DNA of 50,812 bases from assembly GCA_021824565.1 (NCBI GenBank), contig JAKAKL010000135.1:1-50812 (forward strand). Direction: 5' to 3'. The first letter of the stretch is position 1. Every line of letters begins with the position of its first letter. This DNA comes from Bacteroidota bacterium (GTDB taxonomy: Bacteria; Bacteroidota; Ignavibacteria; Ignavibacteriales; Ignavibacteriaceae). Below are positions 7,458-16,465 of the stretch, one piece after another. The notes under the pieces are model-generated. The model searched no databases. It was given only the letters and a program-made list of their open reading frames with translations, and was not told where the DNA came from. The position numbers were made by a program, and so were the translations under genes.

Positions 7458-8846
7458 CTATTTGAAATAAATTTTATATTCCCATGGCTTTAATTCAATT
7501 TTTTTTGACGATGAAAGCGAAACTTTAATGCCCGAAAATAGATCGGTATAATCACCGTTAATTAAACCGCTGCTAAGATCTCTTTCAACTGTTTTACCGG
7601 ATAAATTAAAAATTGCAAAAATTTTGCTGCCGTCTTTTTCTCTGACAAAAGAATAAACAGATTTATCCTCCGGCGAAGAGACAAGTTTAAGCTTGCCGCC
7701 TTCTTCACCCTCAAACAAAGCTTTGTTAGTCATTCTTAAATTAAAAAGTTTTGTATAGAATTCGCGGTACGGAGAAGGTTTCCAGTTTATAGGATCTTTG
7801 TCAAAGAATTTCAATCTCTTGTGCATCCCGATTTCCTGCCCGTTATACATCAGCGGCATTCCCGGAACGACAACAGTAAGCGCTGCAAATGTTTTGGCGG
7901 CATCGCCGAACTTTTCAAACTCAGTTCCATTCCAGCTATTCTCATCATGGTTGGAAGTGAATCTCATTCTAAAAGAATTATCTGGAAATTTTTTTGCGTC
8001 TTTGACAAAATAATTTGCAACGTCAGCGGCATCTTTTTTACCGATGTAAACCTCGTGCATTAAATCGTACAAGGTCCAGGAATAAGTCATGTCAAATGCT
8101 TTTAGCTGCAATCCGGGCTTCTCGGCTTCTGCAAGCATAAAAACCGGTTTGATTTTTTCTAATTGATTTCGAGCTTCATCCCAAAAAGGTGTTGGAACCA
8201 TATCTGCAACGTCGCAGCGAAATCCATCTATGTCGCAGTTTTTTACCCAAAATTCCATAGCATTGATCATAGCGGTCCACAATTTTTTATTAGAATAATT
8301 TAGAGCAATAACGTCCGTCCAATCTTTTACAGGAGGAACAAAATTTCCAGCGGAGTCTTTTTTATAATAGTCAGGATGTTCCTTCGTCCATACATTGTCC
8401 CACGAAGTATGATTCGCCACCCAATCAATAATAGCATACATTCCCATTTTATGAATTTCCGCAACAAGAGACTTAAACTCTTTTAATGTTCCAAATTCAG
8501 GGTTAACTGCTTCATAATTTTGGACAGAGTAATAGCTGCCAAGCTTTCCTTTACGGTTCTTCTCACCTATAGGATTTATCGGCATAAACCAGAGAATTCC
8601 TATGCCCATTTTTTTTAACTCCGGAAGATGCTTTGCAAAATCTGCGAAGCTCCCGCTCTGCGAATATTGTCTTAGATTGACTTCGTAGATCGTTTGACTA
8701 TAACTCCACGATGGATGATGCACTTCAGACTTTACCTGCGCGGCTGCTTTGTAAAATGAATTGCTTAATATGAATACCATAATTAAAATAATTGATGCAA
8801 TTTTAGAAATGCGAATTTCTTCGCTTCTGCTTTTTGAAATGAACAT
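7458..8846 (-). CDS. Secreted alpha-amylase-family (GH13) glycoside hydrolase
   Basis: A 462-residue protein with an N-terminal signal peptide (hydrophobic about 15-33, AAAQ near 34-37). The GH13 barrel follows with all four classical regions: DWVANHTS (region I, about 141), DGFRCDVADM (region II, nucleophile Asp212), MLAEAEKP (region III, acid/base Glu240) and TSNHDEN (region IV, Asp301). The C-terminal beta domain starts near 385. It should hydrolyse or rearrange alpha-1,4-linked glucans outside the cytoplasm; exact specificity cannot be read. It stands alone between the accessory block and the coiled-coil gene. No T9SS sorting domain is visible, so a periplasmic location is likely. Confidence 0.92.
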   Translation of the reverse strand: MFISKSRSEEIRISKIASIILIMVFILSNSFYKAAAQVKSEVHHPSWSYSQTIYEVNLRQYSQSGSFADFAKHLPELKKMGIGILWFMPINPIGEKNRKGKLGSYYSVQNYEAVNPEFGTLKEFKSLVAEIHKMGMYAIIDWVANHTSWDNVWTKEHPDYYKKDSAGNFVPPVKDWTDVIALNYSNKKLWTAMINAMEFWVKNCDIDGFRCDVADMVPTPFWDEARNQLEKIKPVFMLAEAEKPGLQLKAFDMTYSWTLYDLMHEVYIGKKDAADVANYFVKDAKKFPDNSFRMRFTSNHDENSWNGTEFEKFGDAAKTFAALTVVVPGMPLMYNGQEIGMHKRLKFFDKDPINWKPSPYREFYTKLFNLRMTNKALFEGEEGGKLKLVSSPEDKSVYSFVREKDGSKIFAIFNLSGKTVERDLSSGLINGDYTDLFSGIKVSLSSSKKIELKPWEYKIYFK

Positions 8847-8944
8847 AATTTATCTTCTCGTTTACTAAAATGTGATTTAACAAATAATAATTTCTTAGAC
8901 CTTTCAGGTAAGTTGCGCATTTGCAGAAAAACAGTTTGTGAAAA

Positions 8945-10888
8945 TTATATCTTGAAAATCTGCGGGTTTTTTTGATCAGCATTTTTTATTTCGGACGCCT
9001 TTGGCTGATCGCCTTGATATGGTCCTCCGACTTTTTTATTAGGTTCAAGCACCTTCTCAATCATTAGCTTTTCTCTTACCTTCTGATATTTTTGTAAAGC
9101 AGTCTGCTGTTTTAGAATTTCTTCGTGAAGACGCTTTCTCATACTTACCATTTTCGCAAGACTGCCTTTATATTCTTCGTGTTCTACTTTAATAGCCCCT
9201 ATGCTCGCCTGAAGCTGTGCAAGCTCTTTCATCGCTTCATCTATTTCTTCGCGGTAACTCTGAAGCTTTTCTTCGTATTCTTTAATATCATCAAACTGCT
9301 TTTCCTTTTTATCCTCTATTTTTGTAAAGCTTTCGTTATAAATTTTTAAAAGCTCCTGCAGACTTTTTTCTAAAAGAATTTTCTTTTTAAGCAGCAATTC
9401 AGTTTCTAGACGCAGATCAGAATTAAAATTTTTCTTTTCGATAGCAGACTCGTCTAATTTTAGTAGCTCGTTCTTTACACTGTCGCGCTGTTCTGAAAAC
9501 CTGCGCAGCGATTCCTCAATTGATTCTACTTCTGCATGACGAATATTTAGTACTTTTTCACTCTCTTCAAGCGAAGCAATTTTTTCAAACAGCAGCTGAT
9601 CTTTTTCATCAAGATCTTTTTCTTTCTTCAATACTATCTGCTCAAGAACATTTCGCTTCTTATTAATCTCATTCAGTTCCATGTTAAACTTCTGGAACAT
9701 TTTGGTAAACCGCTCTTCAAGCTCAAAATTGCTTTGCTCAATTTCCTTTTTCCTTTTTTCGAGGAGGGGAACTATTTCCTGCATCTTGATTTTTTGTTCG
9801 GAAAGCTTGTCTATAACTTCTCTTTCCTGAGCAAACTTCTGTTGTATTTCGCTCTTTAGATCCTCATATTTTTTCGTTTCGTCTTTCAGTTCGTTCGATC
9901 TTTTTTCAAGTGTGAGGATTTCAAGGTTCAGCTTTGAAAGACGTCCAGCTTTTATCGTTAACGTTTGGTCTATGGCATAAAGTTCTTTTTCTTTGAACCC
10001 GTTTTCTTCATTAAGCTTTTTAGATTTTTCTTCAAGCTCGTTTATAAGATTTCTTTTTTTATCAAGCTCCCGCTGGAATTCTTCAATTTCTTTTACAGAT
10101 TGGCTTTTCTCTTTTTCTTCAGCTAAAAGTTTTTCAAGCCTATTGCGGATGCTCTTTTCTTTTTCATGCAGCTCCGATAAGTTTTGTATAACAGTTTCAT
10201 ATTCAAACTTAATTGACTCTAATTTTTTCGTCGATTCTTCTATCTCGCGGTTTTTTGCGTCTATTTCAGTTTGAAGCCGGCTTTGTTTTTCTTCGTAGGA
10301 AAGAATCTTGCCGCTGGAATCATCCAGCTCATTTTGAATTTCATTCTGCTTTGATAAAAGCTCAAACTTTTGATCATCGATTTGACTCAACTCTTCCTTA
10401 CGCAATTCTACAAGCCGCTGAAGCTCGGCTTCCTGCTCGGTTAATTCTTTGATCCTTTGATTTGCTTCTGCAACATATCTATCTAGCTCGGCTTTCTGAC
10501 TTTCGTTTTCGCCAGATGGAATTGGCTCTTCGGTTTCGCTTAACGTATTTTCGTTTGAAGTGAGGCTTTCAAGGTTGTCAACATGACCGGTATATGAAAG
10601 AATGGTATTCTGTAGTTCATCCTTCATCTCATTCAAGCTGTCAATTCTTTTTTGAAGCTCTACAATCTGATTCCTTTTTTGTTCTTCTTCAATCTTAAAA
10701 GAATTAATATTTTCCTGGATTGAAGATTTATTTTTATTTAACTCAACAACTTCCTTTCGAAGCCTTACTAATAATTCTTCAAGATACCTTACATTCTCCT
10801 GCTTCTCGTTAATAAAATGAAGCTTCGTTTTTAATTCTTCATTTTCATAACGGAGTTGTTCTAATTCTTTTGAGCTAAAAAGTCCCAT
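8945..10888 (-). CDS. Large coiled-coil protein of unknown function
   Basis: A 647-residue protein almost wholly made of Glu/Lys/Leu/Gln heptads from residue 6 to about 615. It has no signal peptide, membrane segment, Walker motifs or hinge, so it is not an intact SMC or Rad50 protein. The N-terminus MGLFSSKELEQLRYENEELK and a short disordered tail (KKVGGPYQGDQPKASEIKN) flank the coil. It should be a cytoplasmic filament- or rod-forming scaffold; that is inference from composition. It is probably transcribed alone or after the 112-residue gene at 11047. I recognise no named family. Confidence 0.85.
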   Translation of the reverse strand: MGLFSSKELEQLRYENEELKTKLHFINEKQENVRYLEELLVRLRKEVVELNKNKSSIQENINSFKIEEEQKRNQIVELQKRIDSLNEMKDELQNTILSYTGHVDNLESLTSNENTLSETEEPIPSGENESQKAELDRYVAEANQRIKELTEQEAELQRLVELRKEELSQIDDQKFELLSKQNEIQNELDDSSGKILSYEEKQSRLQTEIDAKNREIEESTKKLESIKFEYETVIQNLSELHEKEKSIRNRLEKLLAEEKEKSQSVKEIEEFQRELDKKRNLINELEEKSKKLNEENGFKEKELYAIDQTLTIKAGRLSKLNLEILTLEKRSNELKDETKKYEDLKSEIQQKFAQEREVIDKLSEQKIKMQEIVPLLEKRKKEIEQSNFELEERFTKMFQKFNMELNEINKKRNVLEQIVLKKEKDLDEKDQLLFEKIASLEESEKVLNIRHAEVESIEESLRRFSEQRDSVKNELLKLDESAIEKKNFNSDLRLETELLLKKKILLEKSLQELLKIYNESFTKIEDKKEKQFDDIKEYEEKLQSYREEIDEAMKELAQLQASIGAIKVEHEEYKGSLAKMVSMRKRLHEEILKQQTALQKYQKVREKLMIEKVLEPNKKVGGPYQGDQPKASEIKNADQKNPQIFKI

Positions 10889-11046
10889 GCAAATACCTTA
10901 ACATGAATTAATAAAATACTTGTCGAATAATTACAGACATCAACATAATTAATACTTCTATAATTTTCAATTAAAAATTGTTGTTTCATATCTTTGGAAT
11001 TAAGCCGGATATTATTATTAGATTATTGGAAGGGGCTAAAATAGTT

Positions 11047-11385
11047 TCAGGCTTCGCCGTTTTTAATTTTCATCCGCCATCTGATCTTTTGAATTTGCCG
11101 GTTGATTATAAGATCTGCAAGTGCCGAGGGAATGTATTCTTTGTTTTGGGGAGAAAATAATTCGTGCAGTTCTTCTTCACCGACATCAATGCGGTAAAGA
11201 AGATTTATTACGCCGTCATAATCCCGGTCCATCATATCTGATAGCTTTTTGGTAAGATATATTTTAAAGTCATTCAGCGTCTTGATATTCTCATTGTTGA
11301 GCTCAATATCATATCCGCTCTGCCTCATTGTGCTTGAGATAAGATTGGAAACGGCAAAAACATTCGTAGGTTCTTCTTCCGACAA
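11047..11385 (-). CDS. Conserved hypothetical protein (112 residues)
   Basis: A small acidic/basic helical protein opening with SEEEPTNVFAVSNLISSTM and ending IINRQIQKIRWRMKIKNGEA. I choose the TTG at 11385 because AGGA lies seven bases upstream, an unusual but well-placed start; no in-frame ATG fits the N-terminus. It has no signal peptide or membrane helix. The mid-region NDFKIYLTKKLSDMMDRDYD and VNLLYRIDVGEEEL-like stretch suggest an all-alpha fold. I do not recognise a function. It lies upstream of the coiled-coil gene on the same strand. Confidence 0.75.
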   Translation of the reverse strand: MSEEEPTNVFAVSNLISSTMRQSGYDIELNNENIKTLNDFKIYLTKKLSDMMDRDYDGVINLLYRIDVGEEELHELFSPQNKEYIPSALADLIINRQIQKIRWRMKIKNGEA

Positions 11386-11495
11386 CTCGTTATCCTAATA
11401 ATTTATTAAACAAAACCATTACACGGGAACAGCAAAAGGGAAAAAATAACTTCAATTATTTTTATTAATTAGTGCTCTGAAAAAATAGATTGTAT

Positions 11496-12101
11496 TTAGG
11501 CTTTATGAATCGATCCAACAATTTTATACGAAGCGTAAGAAAAAAATGGAGCAGCAAATACATCTATCGAATAATGAACATGCTGCAAAAGAACAGATGC
11601 GGCTACAAGAGCAGTAAATATTAAAAACAAATTCTTAAAGAATTTATTTTCTGTAATAAGGAAGAACAGAAAAAGTGTAGCAGTATGCCCAGAAAAAAAT
11701 AAATCTTTCGTAAGAACTTTTCCAGTACCAAAATACTGCACAAAAGGATCATTGAGCTGGATCATACCTGCCGGCGGATTGAGCGGCATTAAATACATCG
11801 CAATAATTCTAATTATAATCATCAGCGCGTACGCCTGTATCGCGAACATTAATTTCTGCGGATGCCTTACTAAAAGGAGAAAAAAAATAATTATTGAAAA
11901 ATATATTAAGGTAAAAACAAGCCACGTAAGGTTAATTGCGCCAAAAGTTTTAAGAACCGGATCATCGAGTACCACACCTTTGCGCTGTTCAGCATAATTT
12001 AAGATTTGTGTTAAGAAATGCAGAACAAAGATGAGAAGTATTACCGTAACGATAAATTCTATTAATAATTTCTTATTGTCAAAAAATTCCCGCCAGCTCA
12101 T
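11496..12101 (-). CDS. PAP2-type (PAP2_C, sphingomyelin synthase-like) integral membrane protein
   Basis: A 201-residue protein with about six hydrophobic helices. The PAP2 phosphatase motifs C2 (LFFSGHTATLF, His139) and C3 (HVHYSIDVFAAP, His176 and Asp180) are present, arranged as in the sphingomyelin-synthase-like PAP2_C family. The classical C1 motif (KxxxxxxRP) is absent, as usual there. The likely role is phospholipid phosphatase or phosphotransferase in the inner membrane; the lipid is unknown. Its ATG lies 6 bp after the stop of methylmalonyl-CoA epimerase, so the two form an operon. Confidence 0.82.
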   Translation of the reverse strand: MSWREFFDNKKLLIEFIVTVILLIFVLHFLTQILNYAEQRKGVVLDDPVLKTFGAINLTWLVFTLIYFSIIIFFLLLVRHPQKLMFAIQAYALMIIIRIIAMYLMPLNPPAGMIQLNDPFVQYFGTGKVLTKDLFFSGHTATLFLFFLITENKFFKNLFLIFTALVAASVLLQHVHYSIDVFAAPFFSYASYKIVGSIHKA

Positions 12102-12107
12102 AATAAC

Positions 12108-12524
12108 TTATTTCCCGGTAGATTTTTTTTCACAGAGTTCGGTAAGTACACCGTGTGTAGATTTCGGATTAATAAAAGCAATATCAAACTCCTCTGCGCC
12201 TGCTCGTTTAGATTTATCGATCAATTGTATTCCATTAGCTTCAAGTTCCTTTAACGAACTATTCACGTCGTCAACAGCAAATGCTATATGATGAATTCCT
12301 TCGCCGCGCTTTTCAATAAATTTTTCTACCGGTCCGCCTGTCCCGGTACTTTCAAGAAGTTCTATTTTAACTTCTCCTATTTTAAAGAATGCAGTCTTAA
12401 CTTTCTGTTCATTCACTTCTTCAATCAAATAGCATTTTAGTCCGAAAATATTCTCGTAAAGCTTTATCGCTTCATCAAGGTTTCTAACTGCGATTGCAAT
12501 ATGTTCAATCTTTTTTATAAGCAT
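12108..12524 (-). CDS. mce: Methylmalonyl-CoA epimerase
   Basis: A 138-residue VOC protein interconverting (R)- and (S)-methylmalonyl-CoA in the propionyl-CoA/succinyl-CoA pathway. Hallmarks are KKIEHIAIAVRNLDEAIKLY (metal ligand His8), RGEGIHHIAFAVDD (His about 78) and the terminal HGVLTELCEK (Glu129). Length matches the family. It is first in a two-gene unit with the PAP2-type gene. The mutase and carboxylase partners are not in this window, which is common because mce is often unlinked. Confidence 0.92.
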   Translation of the reverse strand: MLIKKIEHIAIAVRNLDEAIKLYENIFGLKCYLIEEVNEQKVKTAFFKIGEVKIELLESTGTGGPVEKFIEKRGEGIHHIAFAVDDVNSSLKELEANGIQLIDKSKRAGAEEFDIAFINPKSTHGVLTELCEKKSTGK

Positions 12525-12737
12525 TTAAGCAGAGCTAAAATTATAATCTATCAATCAAATATTTTTTCATGAAAAACTTAAGTGAATAAAATTGAAAGTG
12601 CAAATCAGCTTCTTAATATTTAAAGGTTGAATTTCTATTTGTTCATCAGCATCACAATAGTGTTTGCATATTTCGATTAATGTATTATTTTAATTTATAT
12701 CTTATTTCCGCATAGATGAAAAGGAAGAATAAAAATT

Positions 12738-13706
12738 ATGCTAATGAAACAGTTTGCTAAATCGAAATACAAAATATCGCAGCTTGGATTCGGCTGCTGG
12801 GGAATTGGAAAGTCAATGTGGATCGGTGCAGACGATATGGAGTCGAAAAAAGCTTTAGTCAAAGCTATTGAAAAAGGAATCAATTTTTTTGATACGGCAC
12901 TTGTATATGGCAACGGGCACAGCGAGAGGCTTGTGGGAGAAGCTGAAAAAGAATCCGGTCGACAGTTATTTATTGCATCTAAGATCCCTTCAAAAAAAAT
13001 GGAGTGGCCTGCATCTGATAATTCTACTCTCAAAGAATCATTCCCTGCAAAATATATTATTAGTAAAACCGAGGAAAGCTTAAAGAATCTAAGAAGAGAT
13101 TATGTCGACCTTATGCAGTTCCATGTTTGGAATGATAAATGGTCGAAGGAAGATGATTGGAAAGAAGCGATTCATAAATTAAAGAAAGACGGCAAGGTGA
13201 GATTCTTCGGAATCTCAATTAACGATCATCAGCCTAATAACGGAATTGAAGCCGGTAAGACTGGGCTTATTGACTGCTTCCAGGTTATATTTAATATCTT
13301 CGATCAAAAACCCGCAGAAAAACTATTTCCTTTTTGTCTTGAGAACGGAATAAGCATCCTCGCAAGAGTGCCGTTCGATGAAGGCGCACTTACCGGGAAT
13401 ATTGATCCTTCAACCGAATTTCCTGTAGGCGATTTTCGTAATAATTATTTTAAAGACAAGCGCAAAGTTGACGTGAAACTTCGCGTTGATAAAATATGGA
13501 ATGATGTGAAAACTGAAGCGGCTTCAATGGCTGAAGCTGCTCTAAGATATATTATAAGCTTCCAGGCAGTAACTTCTGTAATACCCGGAATGCGAAAAGA
13601 AAAAAATCTTCTGGCTAATATTAACAGTATTGAAAAAGGACCCCTTCCTCCAAAAATTCTCGAAAAATTAAAAGTGCATCACTGGGAAAAGAATTTTTAT
13701 TTGTAA
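12738..13706 (+). CDS. Aldo/keto reductase
   Basis: A 322-residue NADP(H)-dependent oxidoreductase. The catalytic tetrad is intact: Asp52 and Tyr57 in NFFDTALVYGNGHSE, Lys82 in FIASKIPSKK and His129 in DLMQFHVWND. The C-terminal cofactor region (RYIISFQAVTSVIPGMRKEK) is typical. Substrate cannot be read. AAGGAAGAAT precedes the ATG. It stands alone and converges on the dienelactone hydrolase gene, with 17 bp between stop codons and no clear terminator. Confidence 0.92.
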   Translation: MLMKQFAKSKYKISQLGFGCWGIGKSMWIGADDMESKKALVKAIEKGINFFDTALVYGNGHSERLVGEAEKESGRQLFIASKIPSKKMEWPASDNSTLKESFPAKYIISKTEESLKNLRRDYVDLMQFHVWNDKWSKEDDWKEAIHKLKKDGKVRFFGISINDHQPNNGIEAGKTGLIDCFQVIFNIFDQKPAEKLFPFCLENGISILARVPFDEGALTGNIDPSTEFPVGDFRNNYFKDKRKVDVKLRVDKIWNDVKTEAASMAEAALRYIISFQAVTSVIPGMRKEKNLLANINSIEKGPLPPKILEKLKVHHWEKNFYL

Positions 13707-13723
13707 AATTTAAAACAAAGATT

Positions 13724-14437
13724 TCATGCCGGCAAATGCTGCTTAAAAAATTCAAGCGTTAAAACCCATGCCTGTTTCGCTGCATCGGGATTATAGCTTG
13801 AACGTGCATCGCAGAAGAATGCGTGACCTGCATTAGAGAAAATAACATTTGTAAATACTTTTCCGTGTTCTGTCAACCGGCTGGTTAAGTCATCGATCTG
13901 GTCCTTGCCTATATTTTTATCAAGCCCGCCCCAAAATAAAAGCAGCGGACCTGAAGAGTTTTGAAGCTGATCTCCCATAGTTTTTGCGATCGCGCTGCCG
14001 TAGTAAGAAACGGAAGCTTTTAGATGTACTTTTAAGTTAGCAAGCACAGAAACTCTTCCGCCCATACAATATCCGGTCGATACAATCTGATCTTTTTTTA
14101 CATGCGAATTTCCAGTCAGCCATTCGTATGAAGCCGTAATATCAGCCGTCAAATCGCTTTGGTTCAATGCTTGAATATGAGGCATCACAGAAGGAAAATT
14201 GTTGTAATCTCCCTGGAATCCTGGAGCGGTGCGGTGAAACAGTTCCGGAGCGACAGCAACATAACCTTCATTCGCAAATCTTTTTGCCAAATCCTTAATA
14301 TGATCATTCACACCAAAAGCTTCCTGGAAAAGAAGAAGACCCGGATATTTCTTACCGTCATCAGGACGAGCAGTAAAAGCGCTCATCTTCGTTCCGTCGG
14401 ATATATTTAACGAGATCATTTCAGAATTAATTTTCAT
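13724..14437 (-). CDS. Dienelactone hydrolase-family alpha/beta hydrolase
   Basis: A 237-residue hydrolase with the complete DLH triad: Cys124 in STGYCMGGRVS, Asp173 in LFWGGLDKNIG and His205 in SNAGHAFFCD. The family's conserved Glu is in LLLFQEAFGVND (Glu39). I start at ATG 14437 because GAGGAAAATCTT immediately precedes it; an in-frame ATG 18 bases upstream would place that ribosome binding site inside the gene. No signal peptide, so it is cytoplasmic. Substrates are probably lactones or small esters. It is a single-gene unit. Confidence 0.9.
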   Translation of the reverse strand: MKINSEMISLNISDGTKMSAFTARPDDGKKYPGLLLFQEAFGVNDHIKDLAKRFANEGYVAVAPELFHRTAPGFQGDYNNFPSVMPHIQALNQSDLTADITASYEWLTGNSHVKKDQIVSTGYCMGGRVSVLANLKVHLKASVSYYGSAIAKTMGDQLQNSSGPLLLFWGGLDKNIGKDQIDDLTSRLTEHGKVFTNVIFSNAGHAFFCDARSSYNPDAAKQAWVLTLEFFKQHLPA

Positions 14438-14507
14438 AAGATTTTCCTCATGCATTATTCAAGATATAAACTAATAAAAATATTTTAAATTAATTACAAC
14501 GGGAATT

Positions 14508-14981
14508 CTATCCTATTTTGATAATTAATTGCGAGCCGGAAACTGTTGTCTGAAACTTTTGAAGCGGTGCGCCGGCAGGACCTTGAGTTACATTCCCGTT
14601 TAAATCAAAGCGCGAGCCGTGACAGGGACAAACAAACTGGTTGCTTCCCGAATCAAAGTTTGTAATCTGGCAGCCTTGATGTGTACATATCGACGACAAC
14701 GCGTTGTACACGCTTGTCGAAGGATGATCGACTAAAACCGATCCGTTTGAAAAATTAACCAAAGCCGCTGTGCCCGTATTTGCTATTGGCGAAGACGAAC
14801 CAATACTTACTACCACATTAGTTCCCGATGTCGTTCCCTGAACTGTAGACAGATTGGAACCCGCAGGTCCCGTAATATTATTCTTGCAGCTTTCTAGAAA
14901 AGGACCTAACGCACCAGGCAGCGCCAGGATGATTCCCCCTTGTATAGTTTTTATAAAAAAATCTCTACGTGAAACTTTCAT
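14508..14981 (-). CDS. Rieske [2Fe-2S] protein with Tat-type signal
   Basis: A 157-residue exported Rieske protein. The N-terminus MKVSRRDFFIKTIQGG is a twin-arginine signal, followed by a hydrophobic stretch and LESC (Cys32), a possible lipobox. Cluster ligands are in CTHQGC (Cys99, His101, Cys104) and CPCHGS (Cys118, Cys120, His121), giving both ligand pairs and the disulfide pair of bc1-type Rieske proteins. GGAG lies nine bases upstream of ATG 14981. It is third in an operon with a YceI protein and a b561-like membrane protein. No cytochrome b/petB gene is linked, so it probably serves another electron route. Confidence 0.9.
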   Translation of the reverse strand: MKVSRRDFFIKTIQGGIILALPGALGPFLESCKNNITGPAGSNLSTVQGTTSGTNVVVSIGSSSPIANTGTAALVNFSNGSVLVDHPSTSVYNALSSICTHQGCQITNFDSGSNQFVCPCHGSRFDLNGNVTQGPAGAPLQKFQTTVSGSQLIIKIG

Positions 14982-15019
14982 TGTCATGTACTCCAATAAG
15001 AAATCGAAATTCAGAAAAA

Positions 15020-15568
15020 TTAAATATTAAAAAATTGTTTAAAAGTGAATGTAAGCTTATCGTTCACCGGTACCATAAACAGCGACGGTCTCTCAATCTT
15101 GAATTCAGTAAGGCTTATACTAAATGTCCCCGTAATGGTAAGATTATACTGCGTCCATTGTGAATAGGCGTCGATTATAACATTTTTAGTAACACCGTGA
15201 AATGTAAGCTTGCCGTAAATTTTTAAACTGTCTCCGTTTTGTGTTATCGAAGAGCTTAAGAATTTTGCGTCAGGGTAAGTGAGAGCGTTTACGACTTCCA
15301 TTGCGTGCGAATCGCGGTTTGAATTTTCGCTGTTAAATGAAGTAACAGCAACCATCACCAGAGCCTGCTTGATTTCTTTTGTCTTAACGTCTGCATTGAT
15401 TAAACAAAGTGAACTCTTGCTCGTTGCTTCCACTTCATGAAGCGGGTGAGTTATTTTATATGTAATCCATGAATACTGTTCTTCGGCTTGATATCTTTTT
15501 ACCTGCGGACGTAATGTTGACAAAGGAATAATCACGCTAAGTAAAAGAAGGATTATTTTGATTTTCAT
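15020..15568 (-). CDS. YceI-family periplasmic protein
   Basis: A 182-residue secreted protein with a signal peptide (MKIKIILLLLSVIIPLSTL). The lipocalin-like YceI fold is recognised by SWITYKITHPLHEVEATSKS near the N-terminus, AMEVVNALTYPDAKFLSSSI in the middle, and LKIYGKLTFHGVTKNVIIDA. Family members bind polyisoprenoids or amphiphiles in a beta-barrel, and some belong to redox operons with b-type cytochromes. ATG 15568 is preceded by GGAG at six bases. The gap to the upstream gene's stop is only 13 bp. Confidence 0.9.
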   Translation of the reverse strand: MKIKIILLLLSVIIPLSTLRPQVKRYQAEEQYSWITYKITHPLHEVEATSKSSLCLINADVKTKEIKQALVMVAVTSFNSENSNRDSHAMEVVNALTYPDAKFLSSSITQNGDSLKIYGKLTFHGVTKNVIIDAYSQWTQYNLTITGTFSISLTEFKIERPSLFMVPVNDKLTFTFKQFFNI

Positions 15569-15581
15569 TTTATACTCCATA

Positions 15582-16433
15582 TTAAAAAGTTATTACAAGC
15601 ATAGAAGCGGTAAATACCGCGGTAGTTAAATAGCCTGCAATTTGATGATAATGTGCTTGATCCATATTAAAGATGCGTTTGTGCCTTATAGATGAACCAA
15701 GGATAGGAGTAATAATCATCCCGGCAAAATGCACCCACGCTAATATTTTATGAATGCCTGTGGTTCCGCCTTCGCCGGTTCTAATTATCGGCGGCGGAGA
15801 TAATATTGCAAGCAGACCCGTGGCGGTATATGAAAATATTGTAGCTGAGACTAATGCTTGATGAATATCTCCCTGGTTTCGATGCCCATCAATAACGCGC
15901 TGACCGAAGTATGCGGCTGACCACATTAAAGCTAATGTGGTAAATCCTCCGATCTGATGAGCGATAAGCATTGCTCTTCTAATTTTAATTTCTCTTTCGC
16001 GAACTTCCGGCGTTAGCGGAGGCTCAATACCTATTGTTCTAACAAAGCCTTTTTCTCCCCACAAGAAATTTTCCATAAAGCTGATTTTTGTTGGAAGCAA
16101 TAGAGGTTTTGGCTGCGCGAAAAGTGAATCGGCGCTGCTGAAACTTAATGCGCCTGCTGTGTCTCCGGAAATGGATGAGTCGGGCATAAAAGCTAAACTT
16201 CTAATTTTGTTTTCTTTCAGCTCGACTTGTGCGGCAGAAATATTTTCTGCTAAATCATTACCGGGTAAAAAAGAAACGAAATCGGGACCGGGAAGTTGTT
16301 TCGTTTCATAGTTAGAAGGAACTTGAGCCGGCAAAAAATTTGTGAATAACACAAGTGTCATTGCCACAGCAAGTTTCCTTTTGATTACAAGCTGATTTAT
16401 TTTAGCTTGAATCCGGCTTACAGTATGAACCAT
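15582..16433 (-). CDS. Cytochrome b561-like four-helix membrane protein
   Basis: A 283-residue protein with an N-terminal signal-like helix (about 18-36), a roughly 110-residue polar region and four membrane helices (about 154-176, 192-212, 228-248, 263-283). Histidines lie where b561-type haem ligands are expected: MLIAHQIGGF (His159), DIHQALV (His191), GIHKILAWVH (His228, His235) and HYHQIAGYLT (His261, His263). I infer a dihaem or quinone-linked electron-transfer protein. Family membership is by pattern, not certain. It is first gene of the b561-like/YceI/Rieske operon; GGAG precedes ATG. Confidence 0.7.
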   Translation of the reverse strand: MVHTVSRIQAKINQLVIKRKLAVAMTLVLFTNFLPAQVPSNYETKQLPGPDFVSFLPGNDLAENISAAQVELKENKIRSLAFMPDSSISGDTAGALSFSSADSLFAQPKPLLLPTKISFMENFLWGEKGFVRTIGIEPPLTPEVREREIKIRRAMLIAHQIGGFTTLALMWSAAYFGQRVIDGHRNQGDIHQALVSATIFSYTATGLLAILSPPPIIRTGEGGTTGIHKILAWVHFAGMIITPILGSSIRHKRIFNMDQAHYHQIAGYLTTAVFTASMLVITF

Positions 16434-16465
16434 GGATCTCCGTTTATTAGTTTAAAAAAATAAAA

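Noticed and set aside
9993-10452. Plus-strand open frames opposite the coiled-coil gene
   Set aside because: They are shadows of a strongly biased coding strand (Ser/Phe/Leu-rich) without homology or ribosome binding sites.
14508-16433. Cytochrome bc1 operon
   Set aside because: Only the Rieske subunit matches; there is no cytochrome b (petB) or c1 gene and the membrane protein is b561-like.
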